Source: Chloroflexota bacterium
GTDB lineage: Bacteria; Chloroflexota; Anaerolineae; UBA7937
Direction of reading: 5' to 3'
DNA: 10,273 bases
Assembly (NCBI GenBank): GCA_003453555.1
Contig: DMLA01000036.1
Span: 1 to 10,273, forward strand
The number at the start of each line of letters is the position of its first letter. The stretch's first letter is position 1. Under the pieces are notes generated by a model. That model was not told the DNA's origin. It searched no databases and saw only the letters and a program-made list of their open reading frames with translations. The translations under genes were made by a program, and so were the position numbers. Positions 6,050-10,273 of this stretch are shown piece by piece.

Positions 6050-7009
6050 GTGGACCCTATCCTGATCATAGCGGCGATGGCTGGCCTCTCCATAATCGTC
6101 CTCTTTTGGGGGGTGGCTCGAACCATAAGTGGTGAGCCAGACCTAATCCAGACACGGTTAGGGCGGTATACCGCTCGAGAAGTGGAGAGCCCCTCATTGG
6201 CCAGGGAAAAGGAGCAAAAGAGACCTCCCATAGTGGCGGGCCTCAATCGCGCCATCGCTCAGCAGAGTTTTGGCGAGCGGATGGCCACCGAACTGGCCAG
6301 AGCCGATCTAAAGCTCACTGTAGCAGAGTACTTTCTCTTCAATGTAGCCTCTATGCTCATAGGCTTCCTGCTCGGCCTTCTTCTCCTCCGGAATATCGTG
6401 GCCATTGTGGGTGGCCTCGTGGGCTTCTATATTCCCCGTCTCTATGTCAAGATGCGCCAGAGACGCCGGTTGATCGCTTTCAACAACCAACTGGGCGACA
6501 CCATCACGCTTCTGGCCAACTCCCTCCGCTCCGGCTATAGCCTCCTACAATCTATGGAGACGGTAGCCAAGGAACTGGCCCCTCCGGTCTCCGAAGAGTT
6601 CGGCCGGGTGGTACGGGAGATAGGCTTAGGTCTCTCCAATCAGGAAGCCCTCAATAACCTCCTCCGCCGTGTGAATAGCGATGACTTGGATCTGATGATC
6701 ACGGCTATTAACGTCCATCACGAAGTAGGAGGAAACCTGGCGGAGATCCTAGACACCATCGGACATACTATCCGAGAGAGGGTACGGATCAAAGGAGAGA
6801 TCCGGACTATCACCGCCGGCCAAAGGGCCTCGGGATATATAATAGCCTTCCTTCCCTTCGGGTTAGGAGCCTTCCTCTTCATGTTCAACCGAGAATATAT
6901 GTCGGTTCTCTTCACAGACCAATGTGGGCTGGCCATGCTCGTCACCGCGGCCATAGGGATGGTTGCCGGCTTCTTCATTATTCGGCGGATAGTAGCCATA
7001 GAGGTATAG
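6050..7009 (+). CDS. tadB: Tad inner-membrane platform protein TadB
   Basis: This 319-residue membrane protein starts at GTG 6050, preceded by AAAGGAGGA at about 6038-6046, which begins at the last base of the cpaF stop codon. Hydrophobic segments lie at about 3-22, 95-135 (probably two passes), 262-282 and 292-312. Between them, residues about 145-260 form a GspF-type T2SF domain with LGDTITLLANSLRSGYSLLQSM (148-169) and EVGGNLAEILDTI (225-237). With TadC it forms the cytoplasmic-membrane platform on which CpaF acts to add or remove pilin subunits (family knowledge). The cytoplasmic linker at about 27-90 contains a TRLGRY motif that has a counterpart in TadC (ARLDEF), in keeping with their paralogy. 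TadC begins four bases after its stop codon. Confidence 0.93.
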   Translation: MDPILIIAAMAGLSIIVLFWGVARTISGEPDLIQTRLGRYTAREVESPSLAREKEQKRPPIVAGLNRAIAQQSFGERMATELARADLKLTVAEYFLFNVASMLIGFLLGLLLLRNIVAIVGGLVGFYIPRLYVKMRQRRRLIAFNNQLGDTITLLANSLRSGYSLLQSMETVAKELAPPVSEEFGRVVREIGLGLSNQEALNNLLRRVNSDDLDLMITAINVHHEVGGNLAEILDTIGHTIRERVRIKGEIRTITAGQRASGYIIAFLPFGLGAFLFMFNREYMSVLFTDQCGLAMLVTAAIGMVAGFFIIRRIVAIEV

Positions 7010-7012
7010 CAA

Positions 7013-7951
7013 ATGTTGACCTATCTACCCTTTCTTTTGGCCTTAGCCCTAGGAGGGAGCATCGTCCTCATCTTCATAGGGTTAGCCTCTCCACAGACGG
7101 TAGACCCGGTACAAGCCCGCCTGGACGAGTTCGCCATGCGGCAGGTCCTGACCTTGGAGGAGATCGAACTGAGGGAACCCTTCTCCGAAAGGGTGATAAA
7201 ACCCCTCATTCAAGGGATAGCCGGCTTTATCGGCCGTCTGGCTCCTCGTCGTAACGTGGAGAACCTACGCCATAGGCTGGAGTTAGCGGGCAACCCCTAT
7301 AACTGGGGGCCGACCGAGTTCCTGGGAGTTCGGGGGCTTTCCGCCCTGATCTGTGGGGCTCTTCCCCTCGGGCTTCTACTTTTGGCTCGGGCTCCCTTTC
7401 TCAACCTTGTCCTCTTCACCGCCCTTTTGGGAGCGCTAGGGTTCTACCTACCCCTCATGTGGCTGGGGAGGAAGGTTAAACGAAGACAGGCGGAGATCTT
7501 AAAGGCTCTCCCCGATACCCTGGATCTTTTGACCATCACTGTGGAGGCAGGTCTGGGCTTCGACGCGGCTATGAATATGGTGACGGAGAAGTGGAACAAT
7601 GAATTGAGTTGGGCCTTTGCGCGCACCATCGCCGAGATAAGGATGGGGAAAGGGCGAAAGGCGGCGCTGCGGGATATGGCAGATCGTGCCGAAGTGGCCG
7701 AACTCACTAGTTTCGTAGCCGCTATCATCCAGGCTGACCAGTTGGGCGTCAGCATCGCCAGGGTGCTCCGTATTCAATCAGAACAGATGCGCATCCGACG
7801 CCGGCAACGGGCTGAGGAGTTGGCCCAACAGGCCCCGATTAAGATGATGATCCCTCTCACCTTCCTCGTCTTTCCATCCCTCCTGGTAGTCATCCTGGGT
7901 CCTGCTATCCCTAAACTTCGAGACGTCTTCATCACCGGTGGAATATTTTAG
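7013..7951 (+). CDS. tadC: Tad inner-membrane platform protein TadC
   Basis: This 312-residue paralogue of TadB starts at ATG 7013. GAGGT at 7001-7005, within the end of tadB, is its likely ribosome binding site, so the two are probably translated together. Hydrophobic segments lie at about 4-25, 106-126, 129-152 and 280-300. The T2SF domain spans about 160-285, with LPDTLDLLTITVEAGLGFDAAM (166-187) and a late QADQLGVSIARVLRIQSEQMR block (240-260), both typical of TadC. It partners TadB in the pilus platform. The C terminus ends shortly after the last membrane segment. The final 14 bases overlap the start of the DUF192 gene, the first gene of the non-pilus string. Confidence 0.93.
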   Translation: MLTYLPFLLALALGGSIVLIFIGLASPQTVDPVQARLDEFAMRQVLTLEEIELREPFSERVIKPLIQGIAGFIGRLAPRRNVENLRHRLELAGNPYNWGPTEFLGVRGLSALICGALPLGLLLLARAPFLNLVLFTALLGALGFYLPLMWLGRKVKRRQAEILKALPDTLDLLTITVEAGLGFDAAMNMVTEKWNNELSWAFARTIAEIRMGKGRKAALRDMADRAEVAELTSFVAAIIQADQLGVSIARVLRIQSEQMRIRRRQRAEELAQQAPIKMMIPLTFLVFPSLLVVILGPAIPKLRDVFITGGIF

Positions 7952-8306
7952 CCTAGTCAATCTCACCCGAGGTTGCATCCTCGCCAACCGGGTCCGGAAG
8001 GCCCGAAGATTCTGGGAGAGAGCCAAAGGCCTCATGGGACGTTCTTCCTTAGGGAAGGGGGAAGGGCTCCTCATAGAACCTTGCACCTGGATCCACACTT
8101 TCGGCATGGCTTTCCCCATCGACGTTCTCTACCTGGATGACGAGGGGGAAGTGGCACACGCCTGCTACTCCTTACGCCCCAATCGGCTAGGCCCCTTTGT
8201 CCGACGAGCACACTCGGTGCTGGAACTACCAGCCGGAACTATCATCCGCTCGGGGACCAAGATAGGAGATCGGCTAGAAGCGAGATCGATCGAGGCGACC
8301 AGTTGA
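7938..8306 (+). CDS. DUF192 family protein
   Basis: This 122-residue protein starts at GTG 7938, the only usable start in frame, inside the last 14 bases of tadC. No clear ribosome binding site precedes it, so translation is probably coupled to tadC. The DUF192 (COG1430) pattern is plain: RAKGLMGRSSLGKGEGLLI at 28-46, PCTWIHTFGMAFPIDVLYLD at 48-67, and VLELPAGT near 94-101. It lacks an obvious signal peptide, unlike many longer DUF192 proteins. The biochemical function of the family is not established to my knowledge. The conserved Cys49 and His53 are visible and might be functional. Its TGA overlaps the TTG start of comF by four bases. The family call is strong; any link to pilus function is only positional. 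Confidence 0.87.
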   Translation: MEYFSLVNLTRGCILANRVRKARRFWERAKGLMGRSSLGKGEGLLIEPCTWIHTFGMAFPIDVLYLDDEGEVAHACYSLRPNRLGPFVRRAHSVLELPAGTIIRSGTKIGDRLEARSIEATS

Positions 8307-9004
8307 GCCTAAGACAAGGGTGGCGAGAAGCAAAAGACTCTCTTTTGGATCTTCTCTTCCCTCCCCGTTGCGCCGGGTGTGGTCGCTCAGGTTCTTGGCT
8401 TTGCCCCGCCTGTATCAGCGAAATCGAGTTTATAGAACCGCCTCTCTGCTCTCGGTGCGGACTCCCCTCGGTAGAAAACCCTTGCCTCTCCTGCCGAATA
8501 GACCCTTTGGCCATCGATGGCATCAGAGGAGTAGGATACCTGCGGGGTCCTCTAAAGCGTGCTATCTACCAGTTCAAGTACCGCCAAAAGCGCAAACTGG
8601 CCCTTCCGTTGGCGGATCTGATGCATCACTATCTCTTGGAGAACCCCTTGCCCGCGGACTTGCTCGTGCCTGTACCCTTGCATTTGGATAGATTAGGGGA
8701 AAGAGGGTATAATCAAGCAGCGCTCTTGGCCTGGGAACTGAGCGAGCGAAGCGGATTACCCGTAGAAGAAGGGGGCCTGGTGCGCGTCAGAGAGACCGCG
8801 CCTCAGGTGGTTCTCAAGGCTGAGGAAAGGCGCAAGAACGTGAGGGGCGCTTTTCGCGGCCAAGGTGAAAGGTTAAACGATAGGCAGGTTCTTCTCATCG
8901 ACGATGTCTGTACCACTGGGACTACCCTGGAGGCTTGTGCCGAGGCCCTCTACGAGAAGGGGGCACAATCCGTCTGGGCCCTAGTCCTAGCCCGAGAGAC
9001 TTAG
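8303..9004 (+). CDS. comF: ComF family phosphoribosyltransferase-like protein
   Basis: This 233-residue protein starts at TTG 8303, overlapping the DUF192 stop codon as TTGA and preceded by GAGG at 8292-8295 with 7-base spacing. The N-terminal part has eight cysteines in four CxxC-type pairs (C23/C26, C34/C37, C49/C52, C61/C64), consistent with a double zinc finger. The rest is a phosphoribosyltransferase fold: YQFKYRQKR near 90-98, a VPVPLHLDRLGERGYNQ block, and the PRPP loop VLLIDDVCTTGTTLEA at about 195-210. ComF (ComFC) is needed for DNA uptake in naturally competent bacteria, but its enzymatic substrate is uncertain. ComF homologues also occur in non-competent species, so competence here is not proven. 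It lies 17 bases before hpf, an arrangement loosely like the comF-hpf neighbourhood in Bacillus. Confidence 0.9.
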   Translation: MSLRQGWREAKDSLLDLLFPPRCAGCGRSGSWLCPACISEIEFIEPPLCSRCGLPSVENPCLSCRIDPLAIDGIRGVGYLRGPLKRAIYQFKYRQKRKLALPLADLMHHYLLENPLPADLLVPVPLHLDRLGERGYNQAALLAWELSERSGLPVEEGGLVRVRETAPQVVLKAEERRKNVRGAFRGQGERLNDRQVLLIDDVCTTGTTLEACAEALYEKGAQSVWALVLARET

Positions 9005-9007
9005 GAG

Positions 9008-9013
9008 AAAGGA
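9008..9013 (+). promoter_or_regulatory. Ribosome binding site deciding the hpf start
   Basis: AAAGGA here, just after the comF stop codon, is 8 bases before ATG 9022. It supports that start over in-frame starts inside comF. Confidence 0.65.
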
Positions 9014-9021
9014 ACTCTAAG

Positions 9022-9552
9022 ATGAACATCATCATCACCGGCAAGAATATGGAAATCGGCGATGTGCTGCGAAACTATGTGGAGAAGAAGGTCACAAAAC
9101 TAAATCGCTACCTTCCCACCGCCAGCGAGGCGAGAGTGGAACTAGCCGTCGAGGGCACAAAAGACGCCGAGCACAGCCAGGTGGCGCAGATCACCCTCAG
9201 AAGCAACGGTACTATCCTGCGTAGCGAAGAGAGATCCTCCGATATCTTCGCCTCCGTCGATGCGGCTCTGGACAAGATCCACCGCCAGATAATACGATAT
9301 AAGGAGAAGAGGTATCGCCGAGGGCGAGGGCCAGAAAAAGAGAGCCCCCTTCTTGAGGAAGAGGAGACTCCCCACATCGTGAGAACCAAGCGCTTTCCAG
9401 TGAGGCCCATGGATGAAGAAGAGGCTATAGAGCAAATGGAACTTTTGGGCCACGATTTCTTCGTCTTCTTCAACGCCAGCACCGGGCAGGTGAACGTCCT
9501 CTATCGGCGCCAAGATGGTAACTACGGCCTCATCGAGCCGGAACCAACGTGA
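9022..9552 (+). CDS. hpf: Long-form ribosome hibernation promoting factor (HPF/YfiA)
   Basis: This 176-residue protein starts at ATG 9022, chosen because AAAGGA at 9008-9013 is 8 bases upstream and the protein then opens with the family start MNIIITGKNMEIGDVLRNYV. Earlier in-frame starts would run deep into comF and add unrelated sequence. The N-terminal S30AE domain (1 to about 100) binds the small ribosomal subunit. A charged linker (about 100-117) joins it to the C-terminal dimerisation domain (about 120-173), with VRTKRFPVRPMDEEEAIEQM and DFFVFFNASTGQVNVLYRR. Long HPF forms 100S ribosome dimers in resting or starved cells (family knowledge). Its TGA overlaps the GTG of the phosphatase gene as GTGA, so the two are probably co-translated. 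The identification is very secure. Confidence 0.96.
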   Translation: MNIIITGKNMEIGDVLRNYVEKKVTKLNRYLPTASEARVELAVEGTKDAEHSQVAQITLRSNGTILRSEERSSDIFASVDAALDKIHRQIIRYKEKRYRRGRGPEKESPLLEEEETPHIVRTKRFPVRPMDEEEAIEQMELLGHDFFVFFNASTGQVNVLYRRQDGNYGLIEPEPT

Positions 9553-10034
9553 GCAAAAGACGACTTCTTTTTATCTGTACAGGAAACCTCTGCCGTTCAC
9601 CTATGGCCGTGGGGTTCACGAGAGAGTTGCTTAAGGCCCGTGGCCGTGAGGAGGAATGCGAGGTTACCTCCGCGGGTACCTGGACGGTAGAAGACCATCC
9701 CCCAACTCCTCTAGCGGTGGAAGTGATGGCCGAGCGGGGCGTCGACATCTCCTCTCACCGCTCCCACTCGCTGACCCAAAAAGATATGGAAGAGGCCCAC
9801 CTAGTGGTGGTGATGACCCAGGGCCACAAGGAGTCCCTGGGTCTCGAATTCCCCCGGGCGAAGGAGAAGATATATCTCCTGGCAGAACTGGCAGGCAAGA
9901 AGCATGATATAGAGGACCCCTACGGAAGCGACTCCCTCGAACTCTATCGCCAGTGCGCCGACAAGATAGAGGAACTCCTGCGGGAAGGCTACCCCCGGCT
10001 AATAGAACTACTAGAGGGACAAGAAAAGGGCTGA
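9549..10034 (+). CDS. Low-molecular-weight protein tyrosine phosphatase
   Basis: This 161-residue protein starts at GTG 9549, overlapping the hpf stop codon by four bases and lacking a strong ribosome binding site of its own. The phosphate-binding loop is CTGNLCRSPMA, with nucleophile Cys10 and Arg16 in a CX5R motif. The general-acid loop is EDPYG with Asp123. SAGTW near 41-45 and a GVDISSHRS segment are also family marks. These enzymes remove phosphate from protein tyrosine, or from arginine in the YwlE subgroup. In YwlE the loop residue before the second Cys is Thr, which favours phosphoarginine; here it is Leu14, so phosphotyrosine is the better guess. Arsenate reductases share the fold and are a less likely alternative. 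It is the last gene before the terminator, and its stop codon lies inside the terminator stem. Confidence 0.93.
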   Translation: MSKRRLLFICTGNLCRSPMAVGFTRELLKARGREEECEVTSAGTWTVEDHPPTPLAVEVMAERGVDISSHRSHSLTQKDMEEAHLVVVMTQGHKESLGLEFPRAKEKIYLLAELAGKKHDIEDPYGSDSLELYRQCADKIEELLREGYPRLIELLEGQEKG

Positions 10035-10058
10035 GGTATATCTCAGCCCTCGATTTTT
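10027..10058 (+). terminator. Rho-independent terminator ending the operon
   Basis: AGGGCTGAG (10027-10035) pairs perfectly with CTCAGCCCT (10042-10050); a G-U pair closes a TATA loop, and five T follow at 10054-10058. The phosphatase stop codon TGA (10032-10034) is part of the left arm. On the opposite strand the stem is followed by TTTTCTT, so it may stop transcription from both sides. Confidence 0.9.
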
Positions 10059-10273
10059 CAAGATCAAAGTCCCTGGTCAAAAAGACGAACAGCATAGATC
10101 TTCAGGCAATTCGCGCAGGTATAATTCCCTCGTCCTTCGGGCCCCTGAGAGGCTCAGGGCGCGCGTGGTGCCTCTTGGGCGCGTCACGCGATCTTCTACC
10201 CCTCTGTTGGGCCTCCAGCGTGTGTATTCTGAGATCCGAGCACATATGTTATACTTGAATAGGTCATCAGTTG
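10059..10273. other. Intergenic region without a convincing gene
   Basis: I see no supported coding region here; open frames crossing it lack a ribosome binding site and any recognisable protein pattern. It holds a consensus TATAAT at 10120-10125 without a good -35 element, a 7-bp hairpin with a 3-base loop (CCCTGAG 10143-10149 with CTCAGGG 10153-10159), and an extended -10 element near the right edge. It is probably the leader or promoter region of the next gene, which lies beyond the window. Confidence 0.5.
10247..10255 (+). promoter_or_regulatory. Candidate extended -10 promoter for the next gene
   Basis: TGTTATACT fits TGnTATAAT with one mismatch. The -35 position 17 bases upstream (TTCTGA 10227-10232) matches only 3 of 6, which an extended -10 element can tolerate. 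Transcription would start near 10262 and run off the right edge. Confidence 0.35.

Noticed and set aside
8935..9021. Longer N terminus for hpf beginning inside comF
   Set aside because: The added residues do not match the family, and a proper ribosome binding site and ATG lie at 9008-9024.
10162..10190. GC-rich inverted repeat (CGCGTG with CACGCG) that might suggest an RNA gene or attachment site
   Set aside because: Only six pairs with a 17-base loop; no tRNA arms, CCA end or other structural RNA features seen.
9953..10258. Plus-strand frame running from the phosphatase gene through the terminator
   Set aside because: It crosses a strong terminator, lacks a ribosome binding site and resembles no known protein.
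1..10273. Search for CRISPR arrays, insertion sequences, tRNA or rRNA genes
   Set aside because: No regularly spaced repeats, transposase motifs, terminal inverted repeats or RNA-gene signatures were found by eye.

Overview
This window is a one-directional (+ strand) gene block of fairly high GC content. Most of it is a tad/cpa locus, which encodes the machinery for Flp-type (type IVc) pili. In order it holds a truncated TadE-like gene, a TadG-like gene, a signal-anchored DUF11-like surface protein, cpaB (rcpC), cpaE (tadZ), cpaF (tadA), tadB and tadC. Four housekeeping-type genes follow tightly: a DUF192 protein, a ComF-family phosphoribosyltransferase, a long-form ribosome hibernation factor (HPF) and a low-molecular-weight protein tyrosine phosphatase. 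A clear intrinsic terminator closes the run at about 10027-10058. The last 215 bases carry no convincing gene, only promoter-like elements.

The most likely source is a member of the Chloroflexota (Anaerolineae-like or a related, possibly thermophilic, lineage). The reasons are protein flavour (CpaE with a full receiver domain, the HPF opening, the DUF11 protein ending in a Y-F/L-P-L-V tail) and the absence of an outer-membrane secretin among these tad genes. This is recognition from memory, not a database result, and the phylum call is moderate confidence only.

Layout: 1-2271 holds the envelope-exposed minor components (TadE, TadG, DUF11 protein). A 131-base gap at 2272-2402 holds an imperfect hairpin with a short T run, overlapped by a good sigma70-like promoter (TTGCCA, 17 bases, TAGAAT). 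It probably separates the surface-protein genes from the assembly-machine genes. From 2403 to 7951 come CpaB, CpaE, CpaF, TadB and TadC. CpaF powers the TadB/TadC inner-membrane platform, CpaE positions the machine, and CpaB is the envelope-spanning periplasmic or extracytoplasmic partner. The Flp pilin, prepilin peptidase and any secretin are not in the window. From 7938 to 10034 the genes overlap or nearly touch (14-base, 4-base and 4-base overlaps and one 17-base gap), so DUF192, comF, hpf and the phosphatase are probably translationally coupled to tadC.

I did not find a wholly new system. The points most worth a second look are the DUF11 protein embedded in the pilus locus and its C-terminal tail, the apparently phosphorylatable receiver and lysine-less P-loop of CpaE, and the fusion of the pilus operon to a competence/hibernation/phosphatase gene string.
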